Assembly (NCBI GenBank): GCA_031266435.1
Contig: JAISAZ010000066.1
Location: 1 to 40,699, forward strand
Direction of reading: 5' to 3'
From: Accumulibacter sp.
Lineage (GTDB): Bacteria > Pseudomonadota > Gammaproteobacteria > Burkholderiales > Rhodocyclaceae
DNA length: 40,699 nucleotides
Shown here in pieces: positions 29,741 to 37,956 of this stretch; within the stretch, counting starts at the first letter, position 1, and the number at the start of each line of letters is the position of its first letter. Position numbers and translations under genes: made by a program. Below the pieces are notes generated by a model that was not told where the DNA came from, did not search any database, and saw nothing but the letters and a program-made list of their open reading frames with translations.

Positions 29741-30127
29741 CTAAATCAGATGAGAAGCCCTGTGAGCAGTGCTCGCCGCCGGAACGGCGGCGAGCCATTT
29801 AGGACGATCGGGTCGATCGAAAACGGCGTGGAGGTGAAACACGGCGCTCGTGGCGTTCAGCACGCCACCGGCAGAAACGAGACCCAGCGAAACGCCGTCG
29901 GCCATGACGCACTGGAAAATGGAATGGCCGTGAAAGCCGCAATCGGCGTCGCACGGCGCCTTGATCGGAGATTTTTCGGCGTCGCCAGACTTGTGGGTAT
30001 GGTCGTGATGACCAAGGTGTCGGGCGGACGCCCCGGTTTCGTGCGCGCAATAAGCCGCCGCCACCGACCAGGACGCCTGGATCGGCAGCGCAAAAAACAT
30101 GAAAATCAAAACAAGGCGGCGTAACAT
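29741..30127 (-). CDS. czcI: CzcI-like small exported His-rich protein
   Basis: 128 residues. N-terminal signal 'LRRLVLIFMFFALPIQASWS', then a His/Cys-rich mature part: 'AYCAHETGASARHLGHHDH' and 'CDADCGFHGHSIFQC'. This fits CzcI-type periplasmic proteins encoded first in czcICBA operons, thought to bind metal or modulate induction. It lies 43 bases before czcC in the same direction. The promoter -10 is only 9 bases before the ATG, so the mRNA may be leaderless; GGTGGG could act as ribosome site if transcription starts further up. Confidence 0.82.
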   Translation of the reverse strand: MLRRLVLIFMFFALPIQASWSVAAAYCAHETGASARHLGHHDHTHKSGDAEKSPIKAPCDADCGFHGHSIFQCVMADGVSLGLVSAGGVLNATSAVFHLHAVFDRPDRPKWLAAVPAASTAHRASHLI

Positions 30128-30136
30128 GAACCCACC

Positions 30137-30165
30137 AGTATAATTTGAACCGGCGGGGTTGTCAA
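30137..30165 (-). promoter_or_regulatory. czcICBA promoter, near-consensus sigma-70
   Basis: On the minus strand TTGACA (30165-30160) and TATACT (30142-30137) are separated by 17 bases: a full-match -35 and a 5-of-6 -10. The czcI ATG is at 30127, so the transcript would start about three bases ahead of it. No MerR-like 19-base spacer is present, so control may be by a two-component system or another repressor not in this window. Confidence 0.7.
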
Positions 30166-30171
30166 TAATCA

Positions 30172-30600
30172 GATATCAGGAAACAGGAGACAGGAGACAG
30201 ATGAAAACCGATCGGGAAGAACCGGTACAGGCGGGGCGGATCGAGAGCCGTGGCGATTGCCAGATGCGTCGGGTTCTCGTAGGGGCACGGCGTGCCGTGC
30301 CCATCAGCGGTATAGACAACGATTCCGCAGGCGCATATCAGGAGTCAGGAGACGGGAAACAGGAGACAGATGAAAACCGATCGGTTTTTTGTCGTTTTTC
30401 CCCGGCGGCGAAGCCGCCGCTAACTGATCTGATTCCTGTCTCCTGATTCCTGATTGGCGGCGAAGCCGCCGCTAACTGATCTGTTTCCTGTCCTCTGTCT
30501 CCTGTCCCCTGATGTTGGGCTTCGCTGCGCTCACCCCAACCTATGCGGGGTTTTGCCTTCTGTCTTCCGTCCTCTGCCTTCTCTCCTCCGTCCGCTGATC
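30172..30600. repeat. Composite repeat block (copy B)
   Basis: No gene until the hydrogenase stop at 30541. In order: CAGGAGACAG-type units (30179-30200); a unit from about 30198 to 30345 with the GGGCACGG palindrome at 30283-30302; a full CAGGAGACAG / AAAACCGATCGG / GGCGGC-GAA-GCCGCC / CTGTCTCCTG unit (30345-30456); a second GGCGGC hairpin; CTGTCCTCTGTCTCC-type units; the GTTGGG palindrome (30514-30540); and CTGTCTTCCGTCCTCTGCC-type units overlapping the end of the hydrogenase gene. The unit at about 30198-30315 is the inverse of 36156-36274. Confidence 0.85.
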
Positions 30601-32376
30601 TTTGAGTTCCGCCCACGCGGCGGGAATGTCCGCGTTGGCGCCGCATCCGCGCGCGGTGTAATGCGTGTGGAGCAGGTGGTGCGCTTTTTCCGAATTCGGC
30701 GTTTCGAGAAAGTCGGCGTAGAGCTTTTGTATCTGCGTGTTGTTGTGCGACTGCCGGGGTTTCTTTTGACGGTCGAGGGTGAAGAGCGCTTCCTGGCGTT
30801 TTTTGGCGAAGGGGATGTAGGATTTTTTCTGACGCGGTGTTCCGCCGCCGTCGACGCAGCCGCCGGGACACGACATGACTTCGATGAAGTCGAATTTCTC
30901 TTCGCCGCTCAGCACGGCTTCGACGAGTTTGCGCGTCCCGCGCAGACCGTGGCAGATCGCCAGACGGATGCTTCCCAGCTCGCCGCCGACTTCGACCGTC
31001 GCCGAGCGGACGTTTTCAAAGCCGCGCAGGCCGGTAACCTCGATGCCTTCGAGTTCCTTCCCGTTGACGACGTAGTAGAGCGTGCGAACCGCGGCTTCCA
31101 TGACGCCGCCGGTCGTTGCGAAGATGGCGCCCGCGCCGGAGTATTCGCTCATCAGGAGGTCGTCGTAGGTCGAGGGTTCGAGCCTGCCGACGTCGAGGCC
31201 GTAGCGGCGGATCAGACGGGCGAATTCGCGCACGGTCAGAACGATGTCGACGTCGGGGACGCCGTTTTCAGAGAGCGCTTTCCGCGCCGCTTCTTCTTTT
31301 TTGGCGGTACAGGGCATGATCGAGACGACGCGGATTTTCGCCGGGTCGATGGCGCGCTTTTCGGCGAGGTAGGTCTTGATCATCTTGCCCATGACGGCTT
31401 GCGGCGAGCGCGTGCTCGAAATCATCGGCAGGATTTCGGGGTAGTGCTTTTCGGCGTAGTTGATCCACGCGGGACAGCACGAAGTGAAGGTCGGCCCCGC
31501 CTTGGCTTTCAGGCGTCCGAGGACTTCCGTGCCTTCTTCCATGATGACGAGGTCGGCGCCGAAGTTCGTGTCGAGGATGACGTCGACGCCGATTCGGCGC
31601 AGCGCGGCGATGATCTGACCTTCGACGTTGCTTCCCGGCGGGAGGCCGAATTCGTCGCCGAGGTCGACGCGGATTGCCGGCGCGGTCTGGAAGACCGTGA
31701 CGATGTCGGGGTCGGCGATGTAATCGACGACTTCCTGAACCTGGTCGCGTTCGGACATCGCGCCGGTCGGGCAGACCATGACGCACTGACCGCAGGAAAC
31801 GCAGGGCGATGCGTCGTAGGTGCCGGCCTTCAGGCGGACGCCCGCCGTGGGGCCCCATCCGTCCGCTTCGAGCGCGTCGATGTCTTGAACCTTGCGGCAG
31901 ACCGCGATGCAGCGGTAGCAGCGGATGCAGCGGCTTTTGTCGTAGACGACGGGTTTTGTCCCGGCTTCAGGCGGCATCCAGGCTTTCGTGTAGTGGAAGC
32001 GAATCTTCTTGAGTCCGGTCGAATTCGCTGCGTCGATGAGTTCGCAGTCGCCTTGGCGCGTACAGGTGGCGCAGTCCTCGTTGTGGTCGGACATCGCCAT
32101 TTCCATCTGGAAGCGGCGCATTTCCTGGACTTTCGGCGTCATCGTGCGGACGGCGCTGTTTTCCGTCATCGGCGTGTTGCACGACGTGAGGTATTGCGCT
32201 TCGTCCGACCCCGGTTGGCGCACTTCGACCAGACAGACGCGGCAGGTTCCCGGCGTATGGTCGAGGTCGTGGTATTCGCAGAGCGTCGGGATGAAAATTC
32301 CGTTCGCGCGCGCCGCCTCCAGAATCGTCTGGTTCGGCTCGAAGTGGACTTCCTTATCGTTTATCCTGGCTTTCAT
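30541..32376 (-). CDS. hydA: [FeFe]-hydrogenase, HndD/HydA type
   Basis: 611 residues. N-terminal [2Fe-2S] domain (C33, C45, C48, C66), His-ligated [4Fe-4S] ('HNEDCATCTRQGDC'), a two-[4Fe-4S] ferredoxin domain ('CIRCYRCIAVC', 'CVSCGQCVMVC'). H-cluster motifs are intact: L1 'FTSCCPAW' (C300, C301), L2 'IMPCTAKKEEAAR' (C356), L3 'MSCPGGCVDGGG' (C503, C507). Ends with the small-subunit-like 'SEKAHHLLHTHY'. Makes or uses H2; probable partner is the flavoprotein upstream in the operon. The last 20 or so residues (KDQRTEERRQRTEDRRQNPA) are encoded by repeat DNA and the TAG lies at a repeat junction. No maturases (HydEFG) are in the window. Confidence 0.93.
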   Translation of the reverse strand: MKARINDKEVHFEPNQTILEAARANGIFIPTLCEYHDLDHTPGTCRVCLVEVRQPGSDEAQYLTSCNTPMTENSAVRTMTPKVQEMRRFQMEMAMSDHNEDCATCTRQGDCELIDAANSTGLKKIRFHYTKAWMPPEAGTKPVVYDKSRCIRCYRCIAVCRKVQDIDALEADGWGPTAGVRLKAGTYDASPCVSCGQCVMVCPTGAMSERDQVQEVVDYIADPDIVTVFQTAPAIRVDLGDEFGLPPGSNVEGQIIAALRRIGVDVILDTNFGADLVIMEEGTEVLGRLKAKAGPTFTSCCPAWINYAEKHYPEILPMISSTRSPQAVMGKMIKTYLAEKRAIDPAKIRVVSIMPCTAKKEEAARKALSENGVPDVDIVLTVREFARLIRRYGLDVGRLEPSTYDDLLMSEYSGAGAIFATTGGVMEAAVRTLYYVVNGKELEGIEVTGLRGFENVRSATVEVGGELGSIRLAICHGLRGTRKLVEAVLSGEEKFDFIEVMSCPGGCVDGGGTPRQKKSYIPFAKKRQEALFTLDRQKKPRQSHNNTQIQKLYADFLETPNSEKAHHLLHTHYTARGCGANADIPAAWAELKDQRTEERRQRTEDRRQNPA

Positions 32377-32414
32377 TTGTGTTCTTCTACTCTCTTATAA
32401 ATGTCTCGCGGCGC

Positions 32415-34394
32415 TCACGACGCGTTGCCCGCGAGTTCTCTTTCGGTCACGAGCGAATAGAGGCGGTAGCAGCGCATGCAGCGCTCGGTTTCCTCGTACG
32501 CCGCTTCTTTCGAGATGTTGTGCTCGACTTCGTCGAAATTCCGGCTTCGGGCGACGGCGTCGAGTTCGGGCGAGACGACGCGCGGACGGAAAACGACGGG
32601 TTTTTCGAGGCATTCGTCTTTCAGGAGGCCGTTCTTTTTCAGCACTTCCTGCATGCGGTATTCGGGCTTGATCGAGACCGCGCCGTTCAGGAGGTAGTCG
32701 GCGATGCTCTCGGCGGCGCGTTCGCCGTGGCCCAGCGCATGGACGAGCGTTTGCGGCTTCAGGACGCAGTCGCCGCCCGCGAAAACGCCCTTGCGCGTCG
32801 TCTCGAGCGTTTCGGGGTCGACGACGACGCAGTTGTCGCGGTCAAGTTCGATGCCTTCGCCGGGTTTCAGGACGTTGCGCTCGACCTGCTGGCCGATCGC
32901 GGCGATCACGAGATCGCTCGGCATCGTATAGGTCGAGCCTTCGATCGCTTCGACGTTTCTCCGGCCTTTGGCGTCGCGCTCGGTCTGCCGCATCTTGACG
33001 AGTTCGAGCGCCTTGACGCGACGGTTATCGACGACGAGCCCCGTCGGGTTGGTGAGGAAATGGTAGAGGACGCCTTCGTCGCGCGCGGCGACGATCTCTT
33101 CACGGTCGGCGGGCATGTCCTCTTCGGTACGGCGGTAGAGGAGATGGACGTTTTTCGCGCCCATGCGGCGTGCCGAGCGCACGCAGTCCATCGCGACGTT
33201 GCCGCCGCCGACGACGACCACGTCGCCGTCGAGATTGAAGGTTTTCCCGGCTTCGACGTGCTGGTAGACCTTGAACAGGAAATCGACGCCGGTGATGTAG
33301 CCGTCGAGGTCGGGGTATTCGTTCTTGATCCCGAAATGCGTCCCCTGGCTCGCGCCGTAGGCCAGAAAGACCGCGCCGTAGCCGTTCTTGAGCAGGTCGT
33401 CGACCGACAGGCCGTCGCCGAGCGCCTTGCCGTAATAAAATTGACCGCCGAGTTCGCGGACGACGTCTTCGGTCTCTTTCTTGAGAATGTCCTTGGGCAG
33501 GCGATAACTCGGAATGCCGATCGACGCCATGCCGCCCGCCGCCTGTTGCGCGTCGAAGATATCGACCTTGAAGCCCTGGAGGAGGAGCCTGTACGCGCAG
33601 GTGATTCCCGCCGGACCCGCGCCGATCACAGCGACGCTCTTGTCGTGTTTTTCGGCAGGTTTCGAAAAATGCAGACGGTTGTTCGTGATCGCCTGGTCGG
33701 CCGCGAAACGCTTGATCTGACGGATACCAACGGGCGCCTCGGCCATCGCGCGGCGACACGCCGATTCGCAAAATCGCACGCAAACGCGCCCGCACGCGCC
33801 GGCCATCGGGTAGTTGTCGAGAACGACGCCGAGCGCGAAATCGAACTTGCCGTCGCGGACACCGTCGATATAGCGGGGAACGTCGACCTTCGACGGGCAC
33901 GCTTCGATGCACGGCGCCGTCGTATAGGTGAAACTGTGCTGAAAGACCGCCTGCGCCGGAGAGATGGGCTTGAATTCGTCGCGGAAGTGTCGTAGCGCGG
34001 CGATGAGCGCGCGCGGGGTCGATTGTCCGATGCCGCACAGCGAGGTATTGGCGACGTGTTCCGCGATCGCCTCGATTTCGTCGAGGATGCTCTCGTCCGC
34101 CTGATCTTCGGCGAATTCCCAAAGCAGGTCGCGCAGGCGCTGCGTTCCGACGCGGCACGGCGTACAACGCCCGCAGGACTCCTGCGCGGCCTGCGTCATG
34201 TATTGGGAGAAAGCCTTGATCAGGCTGGTGTCCCGCTCAAAAATCAAAAAACCGCGATCCGCGACGAAGGCGCGGGTCTTGTTGTGCGGCGCGAAATCGT
34301 CGAGTCCCACGAGGCTGGGGGTCGCCTTGGACGCTTCGCCCCGGCGGCAATCGTAAACTTCGCCGTTCCAGACACCATAAATCAGATTATTCAC
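32415..34394 (-). CDS. NuoF-tail / GltD-like fusion flavoprotein, hydrogenase partner
   Basis: 659 residues from GTG 34394 with AGGAGG 4 bases upstream. Residues 1-140 are only the C-terminal iron-sulfur part of NuoF/HydB ('ESCGRCTPCRVG' with C74, C77, C80, and C120 in 'TSLCGIG'). The FMN/NADH-binding part is absent. About 160-220 is a GltD-type Fe-S segment ('CGRVCVRFCESAC'), then FAD 'VIGAGPAG' (256 onward) and NAD(P) 'VVVGGGNVAMD' (394 onward) sites. The C-terminus adds 'RCMRCYRLY'. Likely moves electrons between NAD(P)H and the hydrogenase 38 bases downstream. A natural fusion, or a truncated NuoF; the good ribosome site favours a working gene. Confidence 0.88.
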   Translation of the reverse strand: MNNLIYGVWNGEVYDCRRGEASKATPSLVGLDDFAPHNKTRAFVADRGFLIFERDTSLIKAFSQYMTQAAQESCGRCTPCRVGTQRLRDLLWEFAEDQADESILDEIEAIAEHVANTSLCGIGQSTPRALIAALRHFRDEFKPISPAQAVFQHSFTYTTAPCIEACPSKVDVPRYIDGVRDGKFDFALGVVLDNYPMAGACGRVCVRFCESACRRAMAEAPVGIRQIKRFAADQAITNNRLHFSKPAEKHDKSVAVIGAGPAGITCAYRLLLQGFKVDIFDAQQAAGGMASIGIPSYRLPKDILKKETEDVVRELGGQFYYGKALGDGLSVDDLLKNGYGAVFLAYGASQGTHFGIKNEYPDLDGYITGVDFLFKVYQHVEAGKTFNLDGDVVVVGGGNVAMDCVRSARRMGAKNVHLLYRRTEEDMPADREEIVAARDEGVLYHFLTNPTGLVVDNRRVKALELVKMRQTERDAKGRRNVEAIEGSTYTMPSDLVIAAIGQQVERNVLKPGEGIELDRDNCVVVDPETLETTRKGVFAGGDCVLKPQTLVHALGHGERAAESIADYLLNGAVSIKPEYRMQEVLKKNGLLKDECLEKPVVFRPRVVSPELDAVARSRNFDEVEHNISKEAAYEETERCMRCYRLYSLVTERELAGNAS

Positions 34395-34674
34395 TCATCC
34401 TCCTGTTTTCATCGTAAAACAAACGCCACGTCAGGGCGCACCGCATGATTGCGGCGTGCAAAAGCTTTTTCCCTTCAGTGTTTACCCTCCCTGACGGGGC
34501 CGTCCCTCATTTTTACCGACGGCGACCGGAAAAGTCGAATTTCCGAAAATCGCCAAACACTGGCGCTGCCTTTTTCTCCGGTCGTGCCGGAAAGGTATGA
34601 AGGCGCCAAAGCAAGGGGTAAAAACGAGAACCCCTTCTCCTTTTTATTGTTTTTCTATCGGGTGGATAGTGGTT
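34395..34674. other. Gene-free stretch upstream of the hydrogenase operon
   Basis: No convincing gene on either strand; in particular no NuoE or NuoF N-terminal coding is seen. It contains several AT-rich runs ('TTTTTACC', 'CCTTTTTCTCC') and pairs such as CTTTTTC/GAAAAAG-like segments, but no clear promoter or terminator. The hydrogenase operon promoter must lie here. Confidence 0.4.
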
Positions 34675-34860
34675 TTAGGAGAAGCGATGTTGGGCGAAGT
34701 ATAACCCAGAAACCGCGTTTGACGAGCGTTTTCCCCGCCAAGCCCGCGCCGGAGTTCTTTGCGTCGTTTGTTCGGCGGCGACAAGGGCGAGCGAGCGATG
34801 CGGCGTGCCGTGCCACAGCAGCGCCGATAACACTACGTTGGTATCAAGAACGATCCGCAC
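34675..34860 (-). pseudogene. Truncated PIN-domain toxin
   Basis: A 61-codon frame from GTG 34860. The start 'MRIVLDTNVVLSALLWHGTP' is the PIN opening with its first catalytic aspartate. Beyond about residue 30 the similarity stops: no other acidic PIN residues appear and a normal PIN toxin is over 120 residues. It is paired 13 bases downstream of an antitoxin-like gene. Best read as a toxin gene cut short by deletion. Confidence 0.75.
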
Positions 34861-34873
34861 TTGAAACCTTCGT

Positions 34874-35110
34874 CTACTTCCGTGCCCGACGTTCCGCTCG
34901 CGCCGCTTTCACCTCGGCGGCGATTTCTTCTTCCGAGATTGGCGGTACGCCGGCCGCTTCCAGCGCCGGCGCGATCGTCAGCAAACGGCCCAACGCCAAA
35001 CTCCTTGACTTGTCGGCGAGGAATTCCACGAAGTCCTCCACCACCGCCATCTGTTGGGGCGAAAGCATCCTCAGCTTCGAAATCAAACCCTGCTCAATCG
35101 TTGCACCCAT
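34874..35110 (-). CDS. Antitoxin-like protein (DUF2281-like)
   Basis: 78 residues from ATG 35110 with AGGAGA 8 bases upstream; a longer frame to 35137 is less likely. 'LISKLRMLSPQQMAVVEDFV' followed by 'EFLADKSR' resembles short antitoxins that accompany PIN toxins. The C-terminus is charged ('EEEIAAEVKAARAERRARK'). Its toxin partner next door is truncated, so this may be an orphan antitoxin. Confidence 0.65.
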   Translation of the reverse strand: MGATIEQGLISKLRMLSPQQMAVVEDFVEFLADKSRSLALGRLLTIAPALEAAGVPPISEEEIAAEVKAARAERRARK

Positions 35111-35326
35111 CGTCGAATCTCCTGCGTTCACCCGCATAGTTTAACGTGTTCCCTGCAATGGACAAAACGATTGAACGGGATGTCGCTGGGCCAAACCTGT
35201 GTGAATTACAATTTTAACTTCGGATAAAATGAGGCGAGGCGGTCAAAAATCACGCGAAACGCGTATTTCCAGAATCCGCCCAAACGGAATCAGGACAGGG
35301 TTTTTTTTGAAAAAGGAATCCAAGCC

Positions 35327-36043
35327 ATGATCATCTGGCAGGGAATGGGTTTTTTGGTGGCGCTGATCCTTCTGGTCGTGCTGGGAACTCTCGGCCCTTT
35401 TTTCAACCGCCCCGACATGGTCGAATTCAAGGCGTATTCGGACACGATCATCTTCTTCGTGAGCGCGGCACTGACCCTGCTGCTGGGCATCATCCTTCGC
35501 CGCCGGAAAGCAAAGGTCTTTATCGACGCCGAGACCGGCCAGACGGTCGAAGTCAAGCGCAGGGATACGCTCTTTTTTATCCCGGTACTCTTTTGGCCGG
35601 TGATTTTCGCGGGTTTCGGCGTCAAATTTCTTTTCGGTGAATCGACGCTCTCGGTGTACGGCGGCACGGTGACGCGCGCGTCGGTCTATTACTGCTTTTC
35701 GGGCGCGCGGATGGAAGAAGCGATCGCCGCGATTTCCTCGGCGAAACCCCCCGCCGATTTCGATCGCTTGTCAGACGCCGCCGACAAAACCGAGCGCGTG
35801 CAAATGCTGAAAAAAATCGGGCGTTGCGGCGTTTTCAGAGAATCCGCGCTCCCGATGCGCTTCGAAGCCGCCGAATTGTCGCAGAGGGAATATCAGGGCG
35901 CCGTTTGGCGCATCGCCAAGGTCGACGTCGTCGAACTGGGTGGTCATCGCCTGGAAGAAGCCTTGCTGGGCGTCCGTATCTTTCGTCCCCACACGAGCGA
36001 GAACGAGCATTTCATCGCGTCCGACAGCGGCAAGACGTGGTGA
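35327..36043 (+). CDS. Membrane protein, uncharacterised
   Basis: 238 residues. Three hydrophobic segments: about 6-25 ('GMGFLVALILLVVLGTLGPF'), 42-58 ('IIFFVSAALTLLLGIIL') and 83-104. The C-terminal 130 residues are soluble and mixed. Between them lies a short 'RRRKAKVFIDAETGQTVEVK', as in small 'DUF' membrane proteins. AAAGGAA precedes the ATG. I do not recognise the family. It stands alone, on the opposite strand to both neighbours, with a repeat after its stop. Confidence 0.75.
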   Translation: MIIWQGMGFLVALILLVVLGTLGPFFNRPDMVEFKAYSDTIIFFVSAALTLLLGIILRRRKAKVFIDAETGQTVEVKRRDTLFFIPVLFWPVIFAGFGVKFLFGESTLSVYGGTVTRASVYYCFSGARMEEAIAAISSAKPPADFDRLSDAADKTERVQMLKKIGRCGVFRESALPMRFEAAELSQREYQGAVWRIAKVDVVELGGHRLEEALLGVRIFRPHTSENEHFIASDSGKTW

Positions 36044-36045
36044 GT

Positions 36046-36300
36046 GTTCGTCAAAATTTCGTTGATTTTTTCCGGCGGCGAAGCCGCCGCTGACTGACCT
36101 GATTCCTGATACGCACCTGCGGAACGTTGGGCATCGCTTCGCTCACCCCAACCTATACCGCTGCTGGGCACGGCGTGCCGTGCCCCTACGAGAACCCAAC
36201 GCATCTGGCAATCGCCGTGACTCCCGATTCGATCCGCCCTATACCGGTTCTTCCCGATCGGTTTTCATCTGATTCCTGACATCTGATTCCTGTCACCTGA
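36046..36300. repeat. Composite repeat block (copy C)
   Basis: Fills the gap between the convergent membrane-protein and parB genes and includes the parB stop codon. Contains GGCGGC-GAA-GCCGCC (36073-36087), CTGATTCCTGAT, the GTTGGG palindrome (36126-36152), the GGGCACGG palindrome (36166-36185), then sequence to about 36274 that is the reverse complement of 30198-30315, and finally CTGATTCCTGACATCTGATTC-type units. Confidence 0.85.
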
Positions 36301-37147
36301 TCCGCTTCAGTATCCCGTCGAGTTGGTCGAGGTTGCCGAATTCGATCTCGATTTTTCCCGCGCCTTTTTTGTTGGCGCGTATTTTGACGTCCGCGCCGAT
36401 TCGGTCCGCCAGATCTTCCTGGAGCCTGAGAACGTCGCGGTCGGGTTTTGCGTGAACGGTGTCTTTGGGCGGTTCGAGCGCACGGCGCGCGAGAAGCTCG
36501 GCCTCGCGTACCGAGAGCTTTTTCTGTTCGACGCGCTGCGCGAGCCGAACCTGCATTTCGCCGGAAAGCGGCAGAAGCGCCCGCGCGTGCCCCATCTCGA
36601 TTCGACCGCGCATCAGCATTTCCTGGACGAGCGGCGTCAGTTTCAACAGGCGCAGGAGGTTCGCCGCCGCCGGACGCGAACGCCCGACCGCGTCGGCGGC
36701 CATCTGCTGCGTCATCGAAAACTCGTCGATCAGCCTTTGTATGCCCTGCGCTTCTTCGAGCGGGTTGAGGTTTTCACGCTGGATGTTTTCGATCAGCGCC
36801 ATCGCGAGCGCCGATTCGTCCGGGATTTCGCGGATGAGCGCCGGAACTTCGGAAAGCCCCGCCATCTTCGCCGCGCGCCAGCGGCGCTCTCCCGCGACGA
36901 TTTCGTAGGTATCTTCTTCCGGCGCGCCCTTCAGCGGCCGGACGAGAATCGGCTGCATCAGCCCTTGAACGCGGATCGACGCGGCGAGTTCTTCGAGCGA
37001 TTCGGGTTCCATCCGGGTGCGCGGCTGGTATTTTCCGGGTCGCAGACGGTCGACGGCGAGGTTCGACTGCCGCTCGCCTCCCGCGATCGGCGCTCTGTCT
37101 CCCGCGAGCAAGGCGTCGAGCCCTTTTCCCAAGCCCCTTTGCTTCAT
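36293..37147 (-). CDS. parB: Chromosome-partitioning protein ParB
   Basis: About 284 residues from ATG 37147 (AGGAG upstream); a GTG at 37171 overlapping the parA stop would add 8 residues. It begins '[16 protein letters not shown]'. The CTPase box is '[17 protein letters not shown]', followed by '[19 protein letters not shown]' and the helix-turn-helix '[20 protein letters not shown]'. Ends 'LDGILKRIR'. Loads at parS and spreads. Chromosomal type, next to parA and mnmG-rsmG. The stop codon sits inside repeat DNA. Confidence 0.95.
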   Translation of the reverse strand: MKQRGLGKGLDALLAGDRAPIAGGERQSNLAVDRLRPGKYQPRTRMEPESLEELAASIRVQGLMQPILVRPLKGAPEEDTYEIVAGERRWRAAKMAGLSEVPALIREIPDESALAMALIENIQRENLNPLEEAQGIQRLIDEFSMTQQMAADAVGRSRPAAANLLRLLKLTPLVQEMLMRGRIEMGHARALLPLSGEMQVRLAQRVEQKKLSVREAELLARRALEPPKDTVHAKPDRDVLRLQEDLADRIGADVKIRANKKGAGKIEIEFGNLDQLDGILKRIR

Positions 37148-37167
37148 GGCTCCGCTCCTGTGCGCGC

Positions 37168-37938
37168 TCACGCCTTGGCGTCCGTGCGCGCGAGCATCTC
37201 TTCGGCGAGCGCCATGTACGCGATTGCGCCCTTGGAATTTCTGTCGAAGGCGATGACGGGTTTGCCGTAGGACGGCGCTTCGGCCAAACGCACGTTGCGC
37301 GGGACGATCGTGTTGTAGACCCTGTGTCCGAAGTGTTCGACGAGTTCGCTGGAGACCTGCTGGGTCAGCGTCGAGCGCGGGTCGTACATCGTTCGCAGGA
37401 GACCCTCGATTTCAAGGCCTCGGTTCAGGTTGCCCCGGACTTTCTTGAGCGTCGTGACGAGGTCGGTCAGCCCTTCGAGCGCGTAGTATTCGCACTGCAT
37501 CGGGATCATGACGGCGGCGGCGGCGGTGAGTCCGTTGACGGTCAGCATATTGAGCGCCGGCGGGCAATCTATAATGACGAAATCGTATTCTGTGAGCACC
37601 GGCGCGAGCGCCTGACGAAGCCGGAATTCACGTCCGTCGATGTCGATCAGTTCGATTTCCGCGCCGGCTAGCTCACGGTTCGACGGGAGGATGTCGAAAC
37701 CGAATTCCGTTTTGACGCGCGCTTGGCCGAACTCGGCCTGACCGATCAGGACTTCGTAGACCGTCGGCATCGCTTCGCGCTTGACGACGCCGCAGCCCGT
37801 CGTCGCGTTTCCTTGGGGGTCGAGGTCGACAAGAAGCACGCGCCGCCCGATTTCCGCCAGACACGCCGACAGGTTGACCGCCGTCGTCGTTTTTCCGACA
37901 CCGCCCTTCTGGTTGGTAATCGCCAGTATCTTCGTCAC
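37168..37938 (-). CDS. parA: Chromosome-partitioning ATPase ParA (Soj)
   Basis: 256 residues, the short chromosomal form without a DNA-binding N-terminal extension. Deviant Walker A 'KGGVGKTTTAVNLSACLA' (from K11), 'VLLVDLDPQGNATTGCG', Walker B-like 'FVIIDCPPALNMLTVNGL'. Lies 18 bases after rsmG and directly before parB; works with ParB to separate replicated origins. Confidence 0.97.
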   Translation of the reverse strand: MTKILAITNQKGGVGKTTTAVNLSACLAEIGRRVLLVDLDPQGNATTGCGVVKREAMPTVYEVLIGQAEFGQARVKTEFGFDILPSNRELAGAEIELIDIDGREFRLRQALAPVLTEYDFVIIDCPPALNMLTVNGLTAAAAVMIPMQCEYYALEGLTDLVTTLKKVRGNLNRGLEIEGLLRTMYDPRSTLTQQVSSELVEHFGHRVYNTIVPRNVRLAEAPSYGKPVIAFDRNSKGAIAYMALAEEMLARTDAKA

Positions 37939-37956
37939 GCGCCGCTCCTCAATTCT

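Noticed and set aside
30172-30600. CRISPR-like array of CAGGAGACAG units
   Set aside because: Units are very short, irregular in spacing and orientation, have no unique spacers of constant size, and no cas genes are nearby.
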